This document shows positions 44,201-56,935 of a stretch of 64,000 bases of DNA, in pieces. Below the pieces are notes generated by a model. The model did no database searches and had not been told where the DNA came from. It saw only the letters and a program-made list of their open reading frames with translations. Origin of the DNA: Marsupella aquatica. Taxonomy: Eukaryota > Marchantiophyta. Position numbers and translations under genes: made by a program. The DNA lies in contig OZ316893.1 of assembly GCA_973895155.1 (NCBI GenBank), positions 9,796,001 to 9,860,000 on the forward strand. The letters are read 5' to 3'. Within the stretch, counting starts at the first letter, position 1. Every line of letters begins with the position of its first letter.

Positions 44201-47200
44201 TTATCAGTAAGCACATAATCCAATGAGATTGCTTTTACTGATAAGTGCACACCCTTTTTTAGTAAGGAAAATTTGGACTTATGGACATCAAATTTAGGGC
44301 AAGTATTCACATTTTGTGTAATGAGTCACACGGCTGCTCACCTGTGGAGATGCCATTTATTACTAAGTGAAAATTTTAGGGGGTGTGCACTTATCAAGGA
44401 ATGGAAAAACAAATTAATGCAATCGGATAGTGAGAGTGTCACTTATCTAGAGTTCACTGTATTTGCATGATTGTGCTATACAATGAACTCAATCTGGACC
44501 CCCCCCCCTCCACTTGGTACTTGCTCCAAGAAAACAACTACACTAAAAAAAAATGGATATGTTTTTGAATGAAATGACAACACAATTGAGGGCAATAACT
44601 AAAGCTTCATCATGTGCAGTTTCTTCACATTTTAAAAGGTTTACAAGGAATTAAAAAATGAAAAATACAAAGACAAAAATCATTCTTAACTGGTGATAGT
44701 TTGTGGTTGTTGTTACTCATTTTCTGAGCCCTTTTTGTGCAACAGTTTTTTTCTTAAGAACATCTTATGCGACACCACATCTTTTTTTCTTAACAGCATC
44801 TTGGGTGACACAACATGTTTTTCTTAAATAACAACAGCTTGGGCGACAGAACGTCTGTTTTTCTTAATGACATCTTAGATGATACGACATTTTTTTTCTT
44901 AATAACATCTTGGGCAACATGACATATTTTTTTCTTAACAACATCTTGGGGGACACAACATCTTTTTCTTCATGACATCTATTGTGCAACACATGGGTAT
45001 TTTCTTCACGACATCTTTTGTTCTCAACAACTTGGCCGACACTACATCTTTTGTTATCATCGGCATCTTGGCCGACACAACATCTTCCTTCTCAACAACC
45101 TCTTGGCCGACCCGACATCTTCCTTCTCAATGACCTCTTGATCGACACGACATCTTTTGTCATCACCAGCATCTTGGCCAAAACGACATCTTTTTAAATT
45201 CTCAACATCTTGGGCGACACGACATCTTTTTTCTCAACGACCTCTTGGCCGAGACAACATCTTTCTTCTCAACAACCTCTTGGCTGACACGACCTCTTTT
45301 GTGCAACGCACAGGTATTGAGCTAGTTTCACATGCTATCATCTTTTGTCCTGCGGTAAATAATTGTGAACACCTCCTCCCATACTTATTGTGAATTGCTG
45401 GAACATTTTAAGTAAGGGGCAACATTAATGCTCTGCTTGTTGGGGCACTATAGCCTCCTAGGGCCTCTTTTCAAGTCACAACATATATATTTGTAATGTG
45501 CACTTTTTAGGATATCATATATGTCACACAAGGAATTCTACAAATGCAATTGGGGGAAAAATGTAATGCTTTGCTGAGCTACAGTGAGCCTCAATCTTGT
45601 GGAGGAGTTATCTCCAAGCTTGTTGCTGCCTGATTTATGCTCAATTTCTTGCTACAAATTCCTTGGCATTCCTGGTATCCCAAACTGAATGCCAGTACTA
45701 ATTATGGTGTATTGACAAATCTTTGTCCACATTGGAACTACTTGAGGTGTTGGTGATGATCTCCAAGAATTGCCCAAATGATTGTAGTGTGGACACAGTT
45801 TGGGAGACTGCTAACATTGGTGACTTCTTGGCTATATATAGAAGTTGATATCATTGCTGCTGCCAATGAAGAGTTTGTTGATGCTGGATTGGTGAGGAAG
45901 AGCCTTGACCAACTTGGCCAAGTTATAGCAATTATGGGAGTTTATGCTGTTTAAGGGAGGCTGTACCTAAAGTCAAAGGAATGATACGTTGTATTGTAAA
46001 GTTTGTTATATGTAAATTGTACAACTTAAAGCTGATTTTAGTTTTTCTTGATAACTATTTAAGTTCATGTTAACTTTTGGTCTAGAACTGCAATTGCAAG
46101 TCCTATATAGCAAGGATGATGTGCCAAAACGCAACCTTTAAGGTTACTGGGTTGTTTACTACCTCCTGACATAGGCACCATTGGGTATTAATCATTAGAT
46201 CTTGGATCCCATCTTGGACAGCCCCAGAATGAATCCTGTATTCAGTCAATGTGCTATACAGTCACCTCAAATACAGTTCTAGTATTCAAAAACCCCAACA
46301 AGTGTACAATTGAATAATGTTCTAGTTATCCATTGGTTAGTTTTTTTCTCAACTTTCTGGGTTTTCGTCCACATAGCTTTCGACTATACCAACCTGGTAA
46401 CCGTTGGGGATATTCTGAGGAAAATTAGAGTAGACCAACCCAGTACTTGTTGGAGATACTAGAAAGGAAATTACAGTAAACCAACCCAGTAATCATCCGA
46501 GATGCTCTAAGGAAACCTATACAGCCCAAACACTGGTTTGAACCTAGCCACCCCAATGGCGAAACGAGAAGAGGTCAGGAGCAAGATGGTCTAGTGACAA
46601 AGCGTTGAACACGTACCCTCGTCTTTCCATGACTTTCATTTCTTTCAAGGGTGTCAATCCAGACAGCTCGGGTTCAGCCACCTATAGCCAGCACAATATA
46701 CGCACCAAGAAGTACCAGACAACATCGTAACAACCTCAGCTCCACCATTAATTTGCAGAGAACGCTGTGTCACCAAGCTCAACGCGACAGCTATTTCCCT
46801 CGTTGCTCGCTGTCGCTCGTAGTGAGGATAGTTACGAGTCCCTCACCAGTCCCTATCCAAAATTAACATGGGATGTTATTAGATTCAATTCTACGGTACG
46901 CGCGTATTGCGTATCTGCCTTCTGGAAGCTCCACAACGGCGCCGTCTGATCAATTGATTGACTGAATGAGGAGGCTACTTCATGACAATCAAATCATCGT
47001 CAGTCGCGGCGTGTTTGCTCAACCTAATCACATTAACCATTACATCAGGCTCCACACCTGTCCAAAATGCGAAAGTTCTACGATTCAATCCTACGGTACA
47101 GCCTATCTGGGTTCGGGATGCTTCACCATGGCGAGTTGATTGATTAATTGAACGAGGAGTCTACCTCACCATTGAATTATGTATAGTTCCTGCCTGTCCT

Positions 47201-50200
47201 CTCCACCCAATCCGCCATAAATCAAGTCAATCATCAAAGTACAGAACATATATTTTAGCATAAGTCCAGTCATCACTATACAGGTCTTCAGAATCGCAAG
47301 CCCATACTAAATAACTTTAGCCCTATCAGCCATTAAATCCCCTCAAATCATGGGTATAAACCACAAAATAATTATCTTTACTTATAGTGTGTGTCTTCTC
47401 AACCCAATCTAAACAACTACTAAATCAACTCGATCATGGCTATACAAACCCTATCAACAGCACGTTACATAAACATTGTACTAGGGGCTCCCCAACCTTC
47501 TCTACTGTAAGCTACACATCCTAGTCTTCAGTTAGATGAAGATTGCACTAGCCAGGGCTCCCCATTTCTCCGCCATAGCTACCTGTCCTAGTCTCCAGCT
47601 AGATGAACACTGCACTAGGGCTCCCCGGCCTTCCCCAGAAAGTTACCCATCCTTGTCTCCAATGTGCATGGTCTGCTTTGGCCTGATCAATTTTGGTTGT
47701 GTTTTGACACCCTTCACTCTTTGTGGCTCTGAATTGTGCGTGCATTGCCCTGAATTGTGCCTGCATTGCCTACTTTTGGCTTGATCAATTTTGGTGCATT
47801 GCCCTGAAGTGTGCCTGCATTTCCTACTTTTGGTTTGATCAATTTTGGTGAATTGCCCTGAAGTGTGCCTGCATTGCCTACTTTTGGCTTGATCAATTTT
47901 TGGTTTGGGCGGGGGTTTGTGTTCTGACACCCTTCATTCTTTGTGGCTCTGGAGTGTGTTTTGGCCAGATTTCTAGTTTACTTGGCGCCAGTTGGTTTGT
48001 GCGTCACGGGATACAAGTTTGAAGTAACCCAAGCACTCATCAGATTAGAAGGCACTTGAGTCTGTCAATAATACATGAGGCAAGTGCCTTCCAAATCTGA
48101 TGAGTGCTTGGGTTACTTCAAATGGCATAAGTTGGTTGATGTTTTGACATAACCATGGTCAGCGCACTTATTTCTGGGAGTTCAGGGTTGCTGTTGTGCC
48201 AAACAGTTGGATACCCTTCCAGAGGCAAGGTCGTTTCCCAGGGTCTTACTGTAGTTGTGGTTGTCGTTTTACCAAATGCTTTCCTTCGAACGAGTTTGTC
48301 GTCTGGCAAATACTTTTTCTTCAAAGAAGAGTTGTAAAAGGAAGTGGCATATAGACTAGACATTTTAGTCTAGTCGTAAAAGGATGTGGCAATCAGGTAG
48401 ATATTTTAGTCTAGTTGTAAAAAGGATGTGGCTTTCGGGCTAGATATTTTAGTCTAGCTTGCTTTAGTTGTCAGAAATGTCATTGGTTCAAAGAAGGCAC
48501 TCAGGCTAGATATTTTAGGCTAGCATGCTTTAGTCTTCCCTAAAATGTCAAGTTGGGCTGGCAAATGGGTATCTTGAGGGCCGGCGCAGTCTAGGAAATG
48601 AGAGAATGGTCAGCTGAAATTATGTCAAGATCGGATCAGGTTGACACAGCTATAATCATGTTGTCGAGCTTCTGTAGCAGGCAGAAGAATCCGCCTTGAA
48701 CGATGTGGTGGACCCTGACGCGGTAGCTTGCAGAAGAAAAGACCAGAGGCTAGCTACAGTAGCTATGCCGCCCGCCCACCGCATGGCATTCTTGCTGTTC
48801 CATTAGAATGTGTAAAATCATGCTAATCTCGTACGTTTAAAGTCAAGTTCGAAGGAGGCCTACAAGGCCACAAGGCCTGTCCCCGTGTTCTGCCATTAAC
48901 TATGGTTGTGCACAAGAACATCTGCGAAGCTTCTGTCAACTGATTTGCGTGTGGCCAGCGGCGGGAACGGGGCCCCAATCTCATCGTGATGCCATAGCCA
49001 AGTACGAAACTTGTGACCACTGCGTTACATTTGCAGTGGCCGGCGAGGGACCCCAATCTCATCTTCATGCCATAGCCAACAATGCACACTACTCTATAGA
49101 TACTATCTTGATTCAGATAGAGGAAACACTTCACCACGAGACGGTTTCGTTTCACGATTTGCCTTACACTGTTCTTGAGCAAACCAACTACTCAAAATGC
49201 AACAGCCTCAATCACGTAAACTCGGATTACAGGCGGTAAAAGTGGACACTGCTGACAATGTTCCGATACTAGTATTCGATAGGAAACATTACCGAATACT
49301 AAAGTAATCGCTAGAAAACATTAGCAGCGATTTAGCAACGCACGACACATTTCATTTTCTTCAGACAATCGTTAAAAGAGACAACGAAGTAGACAATCAG
49401 AACCTAAGACGAGGTTGGTAGCATGCACTCGCTACGTGACACGTTCACGCGGTTATTTGAATATCCTTGCTGCCTATCAGATTGTAATCAGTCCCCATGT
49501 TGGAGAATCCACATTGTGAACTCTGAGCAAGCGTGGCCACTTTACAGCACAACGCTAATCTCCCGCACGAGAAGCCACTTTCTGCTGTAATCGTTGGGAT
49601 CGAAATATTCAGTTAACGAGCCTTCCACGTGCAGGAGGACACGACCTATCTCCACACCGAAAAGCATGCAAACGTTCCAAGAATCACATTATCTACAAGA
49701 TTACAGCCCATCATCGTGGAGCCCAAAAAAGATTGACCGGGGTTGATCAACAGGACCCCATTAGCCATCGGACAAAACGACTTCACGATCATGTTGATAC
49801 TCAAAACCAAAAGCAAAAGGAAATATTAAAACCATGCTCTCTCAATTGGTGGTAAATTGCTCCCGAAAAAGTGACAAAACACGGTGCAAATCCTGTACAG
49901 TAAATAGTTCCTAATTGCTACATCGAACTGAGCAGCATGCGATCAAAATTGCCCTAGTAATTTACAAGTGTATTTATCGCTGCCAGAAGGCCTTCTTGCT
50001 AGCTATCTAAAGAAATTCTTCTTTCATTTTCGCTTTCGTGTCTGCTGTGAAGCGCTATACAGTCACCCTAAGCCTGCCGCAGCTGCGCTGCAAAAAATTT
50101 GCTGTTCCCAGCAAGGGACCAACAGTTGGTGGCACAGTATTCTATCATGTACCAATAAATAAATGGGTATTTGGGTCCTCTCGGAAGAATGGATACTGAT

Positions 50201-51444
50201 TTTCTTCGTGGGTGCCTCGCGGGCACCAGCACTGCCTTCCCTTCGCCCCTAGCCTACGATAGCATGGCCGTCGGTCGTGGAAGTGGAGGAAGAGTAGAGA
50301 AGCTCCGTGAGGGCGAGCTATTTTGCGAGGGGAAGCTCTTCTGCGGATACAAGCCCCTCTCTGCTTGAAAAGGCGATCTGTAACAACGACGAACATCATA
50401 CGCAAGCTCAATCAGTACCTAGTAAAGGACAAATCTGGTCTGTGAAACCCTTCTCATGCCAAGAACATTCCTTCAACTCCCCTAGTTTGAACGTCTCCAA
50501 AGCAGCAACATAGAATGTAACTGCAACTACCAACTTTCAGACGTCTATGAATCAAAGATCTGTTGAACTCACCGTTGATAGCGGGGAAAGAAGACGGGTT
50601 TTCCTTCGACACGGTTGACAGTACTGACAAATTCTTCAATCTCGTCCATGCCACCAGCCTCTATATCCGGCCAAGGGAGGGTTCCCACTTCACCACTGGC
50701 ATCGTGCCTGTAACTGAGGCAGCAGTTCTTGGGTACTTGCATAGTCCAATGTGGGAGATTATCCATCGCCGCCTTCAACTCTACGTGGGTGACCAAACTC
50801 ATCCCTGTCCGGCAATCGTGGATGTATGCAAAACGAATGCTACCTTGCCTCCCTATTGGCAAACCCGATCCCGGTAACGCTCCTACAGCTGATTGCCTTC
50901 CATCTACACCGCCGTTATCCCACTGCTGATCGGGTGCAACTGTGTTTGTAGTCGTGTTCTCTTGAAGCGTAGGTAGCTCGAATTCATGCAAGGTGAGGTC
51001 CAGCCATTGGTAGCTGATTGACACGCTTCGGAGAATCTCCTTGGAGACTCTCTGTGGCTCATCCAACACGTCGAAAAGATCGTCAATCGAGCTGCTGCAA
51101 CTAGCGTTGTCACTGCAATAGCTGTCCGTATCCCCCTCCCCTTTGTTGATGAAATTCTTGATGTTACCTAACTCTACAACTTCCTGGTTTCGAAGATAAC
51201 CCTTATTGGGATTGCTGTTTTGACTGTTGTCCGTGGCGGTGCCGAAGTCTGATGAAACTACGCAATATTCGATCGCTGGAATCGATGATTGAGCTCGTCT
51301 TAGCGTGTATAGAATCGCCGAATTCGAGTGCTGCGGCGCCAAAGGCAAAACTAGAGATACGCTACTGCTCCTCGCTAACGATCTCGTCATCGATACGATC
51401 CTCGTCGTTCGCGTCCTTCTCCTACCAGACATTGCGCTGATCAT
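38265..51444 (-). CDS. VLRF1-domain protein (Vms1/ANKZF1-like release-factor fold), seven exons
   Basis: Exons on the minus strand: 51444-50573, 42299-41777, 40796-40617, 40323-40183, 39629-39552, 39300-39197, 38331-38265. All introns are GT-AG and every phase matches, giving 654 residues (650 if ATG 51432 is used). Residues 1-465 are long, partly acidic and of no recognised domain (a Ser/Arg-rich start, KPVFFPRYQR-WVPRGSRAI across the first junction). The C-terminus is VLRF1: LLALLSSNAAALAIFNDGQ, HKVITAYTVRAKQGKSQLKY, LRQGGPGRM, RFFSRVCEKLDEWGHEIQ, then WCKVPFSVHDPRLREVKR. YTVRAKQGxxQ is the signature around the catalytic Gln of Vms1/ANKZF1 (here about Q540), which frees nascent chains from tRNA on stalled 60S ribosomes. 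No C2H2 finger, ankyrin repeats or p97-binding tail is seen. The exon 3 acceptor is weak and the last short exon is the least certain. Confidence 0.8.
42775..43195. repeat. Tandem and nested duplications inside intron 1 of the VLRF1 gene
   Basis: A unit of roughly 180 bp (ttgatctatt-tttttccaat, gaaaatctgccaagtgcccc, ggctacatt, tagggcacaaaagtc) is present twice, and its middle (ccctccaagtattacagcta) a third time. It ends in T-rich tracts and a G run. Confidence 0.8.
43196..44729. other. Intron sequence, no internal gene recognised
   Basis: Part of VLRF1 intron 1. AT-rich, with short ORFs but no recognised domain. Confidence 0.4.
44730..45315. repeat. Minisatellite in VLRF1 intron 1
   Basis: About fifteen degenerate units of roughly 35-40 bp built on ttcttaacaacatcttgggc and gacacgacatctttt. 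Units vary in length and have no uniform spacers, so this is not a CRISPR-like array. Confidence 0.85.
45316..46383. other. Intron sequence, no internal gene recognised
   Basis: Part of VLRF1 intron 1. AT-rich and without recognisable coding content. Confidence 0.4.
46384..46500. repeat. Three degenerate units of about 55 bp
   Basis: Built on accaacc-agtaac, gttgg-gata and aggaaa-ttagagtag. Inside intron 1 of the VLRF1 gene. Confidence 0.6.
47690..47935. repeat. Minisatellite with units of about 58 bp
   Basis: Repeats of ggcttgatcaattttggtg, attgccctgaagtgtgcctg and cattgcctacttt, flanked by a duplicated gacacccttca-tctttgtggc. The open minus-strand frame here (KSRQCRHTSGQ repeats) is a by-product. 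Confidence 0.85.
48019..48122. ncRNA. Near-perfect 104-bp hairpin in VLRF1 intron 1, possible small-RNA precursor
   Basis: The left arm (48019-48058) starts ttgaagtaacccaagcactc and ends ggcacttg. The right arm (48081-48122) starts caagtgcc and ends gggttacttcaa. They pair over about 40 bp with one mismatch and one bulge, around a 22-base loop. Size, pairing and loop fit a plant MIRNA-type or siRNA foldback, but a short MITE would look the same. Transcription with the host intron is possible in either case because the hairpin is self-complementary. Confidence 0.45.
48336..48530. repeat. Four degenerate units of about 45 bp
   Basis: Built on gtaaaaggatgtggc and ctagatattttagtctag, the second word being itself palindromic (gactagac..gtctagtc). 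Inside VLRF1 intron 1. Confidence 0.8.
48951..49082. repeat. Two-copy repeat of about 83 bp
   Basis: gtggcc-gcg-gg-acccc, aatctcat and catgccatagccaa occur at 48951 and again at 49034. Inside VLRF1 intron 1. Confidence 0.8.
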
Positions 51445-52130
51445 ACAAACGTCCTCACAACAATTTCTCACTCAGAATCTATCTCTCGCTCTTTCTCTCT
51501 CACAACACAATCTCTCACTCGTTCGTTAGCCTCCGAATCAGCAAGCAACCTCACATGAATCACTCTCTCACGCACAATCCACGGCTGTACTTCTCCTCTT
51601 CAAACGCAAACAAATGACATGAGAGCTTCGATCTGCATCGCTTTAACATACTTGGACGGGCCGACGTCCTCTCAGTACCAACCACAGTCAGCTGCCCCTC
51701 GTGTTATCGGACTCCAACGTCTGTGACTCTACAGTCCGCTGTACACTGTGCATTGGGACGAAGAACGGAAAGAAAGGAAAGCACAACAGCAACGTCGTCA
51801 CGTTCCTCCTCTCTCCATCGACACGTCGCCGTCGAGGCCCCGGGCCGTGTCCCTGCCGTTGCCGCCCGCCGTTGCCGTCTGTCACCGTCACTTTCAGTCC
51901 GGACTCCGGAGCCTGGAAAGTCGGACTCGGTCTGCCGTCGTACATGTTTCAATTGCTGCCGTCGTTGCCCGCGACGCAGCAAAGAGCGCGTTCGCCAGCA
52001 GCTCCAGGACGGATGGGTAGCCGTTGGACCAAACGCCTGGAAGACACGTGGGGGCTGCGATGAAGGGGCACCCGACACGGCAACTTCGCCCGTGATGGAC
52101 TTCATTGCTCACGAGGGAAGGTAACGCGCC
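51445..52130. promoter_or_regulatory. Probable promoter/5' leader of the VLRF1 gene with a GC-rich island
   Basis: CT-rich leader sequence lies just 5' of the start (51470-51535, ctctcgctctttctctctc on +). A GC-rich block at 51690-52110 is open in nearly all six frames, as composition alone would produce. No TATA word was identified. A short first coding exon of a divergent + strand gene cannot be excluded (ATG frames at 51748 and 51723 lack domains). Confidence 0.4.
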
Positions 52131-53719
52131 ATTATAGATCATTTAAAATTGCCAACGTAGGCTCACTTTTTGCATCCGGATAAGTCATTTCCACGTTGGT
52201 AAAACTTGGATAGTTCTCAGTACTCTTTTGGCGTGAGACGTCGGTTATCAGTGGGCTTCTGGTCGCATAGGAAGCACCTCTGGGCTCTGGGTGACTGGGA
52301 TTGCAAAAGTTACTTGGACAGACTTGGGCAACCTGTGCGAACCTTCGTGAATCTCTCTTTCTTACTCAGATATTACACCCGAGAGTGATCTTTGGAAATT
52401 CATCTCATGAAAGTTGCAATGAATTTTCCAAGCAGAGTCTATCCAGCCCAAGAACACTTGATCTGGTTGCATTAAGGTCTTGGAAAAAATTTAAAAGGAG
52501 AAATCAACAGGAAATGTGTGTGAGAAAAAGAATTTGGGAGCAAGAGTGTCAGCAAGTGAGGATGTAAGGGGTGTCACGGACCATGGGGATTATAGCTTTA
52601 GGGTTCACGAATTAGTCCATCCATATCACCTCCATTAAAAATGAATATTTTATAGATCCTACCTGACCCATGGAGCATTTCATATTTTCTAGTTATAAAT
52701 CCTAAACGCCATTCAAACCTTAACGCTCAGAAAGTCAGCTTTCCAATTGGGGGATGACAGAAAGATTTTGGGGGTTCGGTCAGGGAAAGATGGGACGGCC
52801 AGACACACATGTTGGAACAGCAGATACTTCTACAAAGAAAGGACTAAAAGGTACTGTGGGCACAATCATACGGAGTATATGATATCGCCAGAATCAACAC
52901 CTGTTGTGAACCAAACAACTGCTATTATTATAAAGAACCGGTTCACCACATGCGGGGTTGTAACAGTCAACACCTGTTTAGAAGCAGCAGCTGACATTAT
53001 AGAGAACCGGCTAATCAGATCTGGAGAGTGATATCCTAAGAATCAACACCTGTAAATATGTCTGTATGTTTTTGGTCTGTTTTTTGGCCCCTCTCAAGCA
53101 CAAGCACGTAGGAGACTCGGACTGTGATAAATGTGGTGAGGGCCCAAGTATTTATGGAGGTCCCTCATTGTCTCCCTGGTTAAATAACTTTCTTGAACAT
53201 GGATCTCCACAGTTTTCTTAACACGGGTCACTATTCACATTCTCCCCTAGCACATTCTCTCTAGCACATGCTTCCCTTGATACCTTCGCCGATCAATGCT
53301 CACTCTCAGCCATGAGGGCAAGATATAGGGCCAGTGTGGGATAAAGTGCTTTTCATGGAAGGTGCAAAAGCCCTCCATCCCCTTAATGTTGGCTGGATAA
53401 TGTGTTAGGGGCCTCAACACGTTATGTGCTCTATCGATGCATATGATTAAACCACAACTGCCCAATTTAAGAAGGTTTCTAAGATGCAAGAAACCACTTA
53501 TTTTTGCAAGCGAGGAGCATGTTGCTAGCTGGTCGCTGTTGTCACTCTTTATGCCTTTAATTTTAGCTGAAATCAAACTTCTAGTGTATTTGTAGCACTC
53601 CACGTGCCCAGGATTAAGGATCTTTATTGATGTGCTAGCTCAATGCCCAAGCGTTACACACAAAAGATATTGAGGCAGGGCAAAGAAATTATAGAAAAGA
53701 AACAAGACAGGTATTAAGG

Positions 53720-53960
53720 CATATATGTTATTGCGGCGTTGTTGTCATGGCAACCATACATTCATTGTGCCCATGAGATTGTTGTGGCCATATTGTTGTC
53801 ACATCCATGTGATTGTTGTGACCATGGTATTGCAGAGGTCCTGCGGTTCTTGTGGTCATGATGTCATTTAAGTGATGGTGGCCATATTTTGTTATATCAC
53901 TATGTTCATTGTGACCATGGTGTCATTGCTACCATGTGACCATGTTGTTGTTGTGGCTAC
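53720..53960. repeat. Degenerate GTTGTGGCCAT-type minisatellite
   Basis: Repeated words attgttgtggccat, gtgaccatg and gtcattg with no fixed period. Confidence 0.65.
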
Positions 53961-55732
53961 TTTATCAGGTGTGCAAGTTTATTGTGCCAGAAATTGTCAC
54001 AAAACTAAACCAATCATCTCAGTGGAGACAGAATGATTATGTAAAATGCAACCTCAATGCAACAAGGGTGAGGCATGGGGGACCAGGGCTAATAACTATG
54101 ACTTGACTAACTACGGTTACAAAGTAACTCTAGACCTAAGAGTAATAACTACACAAAAAATCCAAGGAGTCAAGGAACAAACACTGGAACATCATGCCAA
54201 CCCTTCTCTTATAACTACTACTGAGAGAGCTGCTTCCTAGTTTTAATATGGTTTTGAGTGACTTACTTGTCACTACTAAAGTAGTTTGAGAGAAACATGA
54301 AAGACCCATCACTGATTTGAAAGGGATTCACATAAAAAATTAGAAGCTAAGTAGTTGTGTACTAGAAAAATGATCTATGGGGATAAAAGTGGGGCCATTA
54401 CTTAGTAAGGCAATGATCTGTGAGGGGAGGGCACAGCTGCCAAATCACTTCAAAATTGATTTATTTTTGGTTTAAAGAGGTGCATAAAAAGTTTATCCCA
54501 ACTCTAAAAATGAACGATTGATCATTCTTCTTAGAATAGGAATCTTTTTGAGCAGGAAACACTACAAGACTATCTATCTATTTTACTTTTTTCCAAGATC
54601 CGCACAACTTTGGTTACCTTGAAGAAAAAATTGTTTTGCTTATTTTTCTAGCTACAATAGTACTAAAAGCTTCTGAATATTATTTGGGGAGGGTTGCTTG
54701 AAGTTGGAGTAGCCTTAGTATGTAGTCTGGGTAACCTTCGTAGGTAACCTCTAGCACTCATTTTATAAGGAAAAGTGCAAATCTATGATATCGAAAAGTT
54801 GTCGGAATAAGGTACAAGAGTAGAAGTACAAGACAGTAAAGAAAAAAACATAAATGTTGGTGAGATCTATGTTGTACACAAACAACATCTAAAAATGTTT
54901 CCTATTTTTTAAGAAATCACCACAACAATGATTTCCAAGGTACCAGGATCCTATAATGAGAAGTGAGTGGGAGAGTCTTTACGGCAGGTTTACTATTCAC
55001 CTAGGAAAATGAATAGTCGCCGGCCAGCACTTTTCGAGTGGCAGTGGTTTCACATTTGTAGCCCCACAGGTTTCAAAGTTCCTTCGTCTTTTGCTTGAAA
55101 ATATCTCCTCAGATACGTGTCAACCAAAACATCACTATAAGGACTGAAATTGCAATATTATAGTCCTTCTACAGTAGGAAAATATGGTGAGACTCGGAGA
55201 TTCGATACTTTCAAACGGCCCTTCCGTAGTTCACGTGATTATAAATGACAAAATGGGTAATGGAATCTGTTTCTGCAACTTTTTCGTTCTTAGATTCGAA
55301 TTTCCAACACTAAAAGAGTGATATTGTGACGAACTCATGAGATTTTTTTAGCATTCTGATGAGGTCTGTTTCTTGTTTTCTTCCGTTCCAGACTCTTTTT
55401 GGTCCTTTTCTTTTGGGTTTTTGCCCTTATTGAGATCTTTCTTGTGGAAAGCATTGATGGTCAATAACCTTGTTTCTCCATCAACCAGCCTTTGGTACGT
55501 GGCAATGGCTAAAGTGAATGGGATCGTTCGTTGGTAGTCATTGGAGCTGCTTTCAATTACTTTCTCAAGGTGTGAAAAACGAGTTGGACCAAAATGCTCT
55601 AATACCTACTGCCCAGTACTCTATAGCTTGAGGTCCCGTTTAGTGTAATGTACTAGAAGGGCAATTTCATGGCTAGCACGATAATAAGTGTTCTTTTATA
55701 CTTTCTACAGAAATTGATGCTCACATGGACAC

Positions 55733-55813
55733 AGCATGCAATCCTCACGGTGAAGCATGCAATCCTCACGGTGAAGCATGCAATCCTCACGGTGAAGCAT
55801 GCAACCCTCATGG
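55733..55813. repeat. 21-bp tandem repeat, four units
   Basis: Units start at 55733, 55754, 55775 and 55796, each agcatgcaatcctcacggtg plus one base; the last is diverged. Confidence 0.92.
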
Positions 55814-56373
55814 ATGGCCGCACTTTTTACATTGTCACAAATTGACACCCTCTTTGTTTCCAAAAAGTTTTCAGCAATAAAGTTTGATCTTGAAAATCTT
55901 CCTTGATATCCAATGAAATTGGCTCTTGGGCTGGTTAGATGTGGCTTGGCAAGATATTTTCATTCAGCCTTTTTTGTTTAGTTTCATGAAGAATTGTGAG
56001 AGTTATGAATTTGTAAAGGTTAATCCATTGCACACTATCCACACTTTGCGCTTATGAAAGTTTATGAGCATCTAACTTTGCCATTTGCTACCTCCCTCAA
56101 TATCTGGATTCTGTCTTATTTGGGTTTCTGAGAGACAGCTTGGAAAGATCTTTCCAATGAACCTAATGTAATCAATTTTTTTGGTGAGAATTGAGAGACC
56201 TACAAATTTCCAAAGATGTCTATCTGATTTTATTGCCACATTTCACTCAGCATGTACTATAAGAGCAGAAGAGGGCTTTTGTGCAGTCCATCCAGGTTGC
56301 AAAAAGTAGATCAGAGCATTTTGACAAAATCGGAGGTATATCTGTCTGTGTGGGCTATTAAATTGCTATTTTT

Positions 56374-56935
56374 CACTCAGACAACAGTTTTCTTGAGCAG
56401 AAACATTCCCATTTTTAGTGTCAAAAAGTGCTTGGTACATGGGAGTCTTGAATTCAAACATTGTGGCACATCTGAGCATCAGCTTCCCTAACTCTATTCA
56501 CTGGTGTTGGAATCTGACTCTTTCGAAAAGAACCCGAGTGAGCATTGGAAAAGTGTAGTTTATAGGTCTTCACTCAAATAACATATTTTTATGCAGAAAC
56601 CGGCACCTTCATCATTGCCAAATAGTGCTCAGTCCATCGGAGTCCGGTATTCATATCCCGTGGCCCACCTGAGCATCTAGTTCCCTAAGTCTATCCACAC
56701 GGATTCGAATCTTCCTATAAAAAAATTACCCCAATGAGGACAACCACAACTGGCATGGACAGTTTCCAACATTAATTCCGCACTCAGATAACATCTTTCG
56801 TTTCCAGAAACGCTTGTCTTTTTGAGTGCCAAACAATGCCTAGTCCATAAAAGTCCTCTATTCATACATTGTGGCCCATCTGAGCACCAAGTTCCCTAGG
56901 CTTTGTCCTGAGGTGTTGGCATCTTTCTGTTAAAA
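56374..56935. repeat. Three tandem units of about 200 bp
   Basis: Each unit begins cactca-ataaca, then caga-ac, tgccaaa-agtgc-tagtcca, cattgtggcccatctgagca and tagttcccta. Units start near 56374, 56571 and 56782, and are strongly diverged. Confidence 0.7.

Noticed and set aside
44730-45315. CRISPR-like look of the tandem array
   Set aside because: Units are degenerate, spacers are not uniform or unique, and the genome is eukaryotic.
47643-47930. Minus-strand ORF with repeated KSRQCRHTSGQ
   Set aside because: By-product of the 58-bp minisatellite in the VLRF1 intron.
51701-52142. Six overlapping ORFs of 80-133 codons on both strands
   Set aside because: GC-rich block open in nearly all frames; no domain, no splice logic; probably the promoter-proximal island of the VLRF1 gene.
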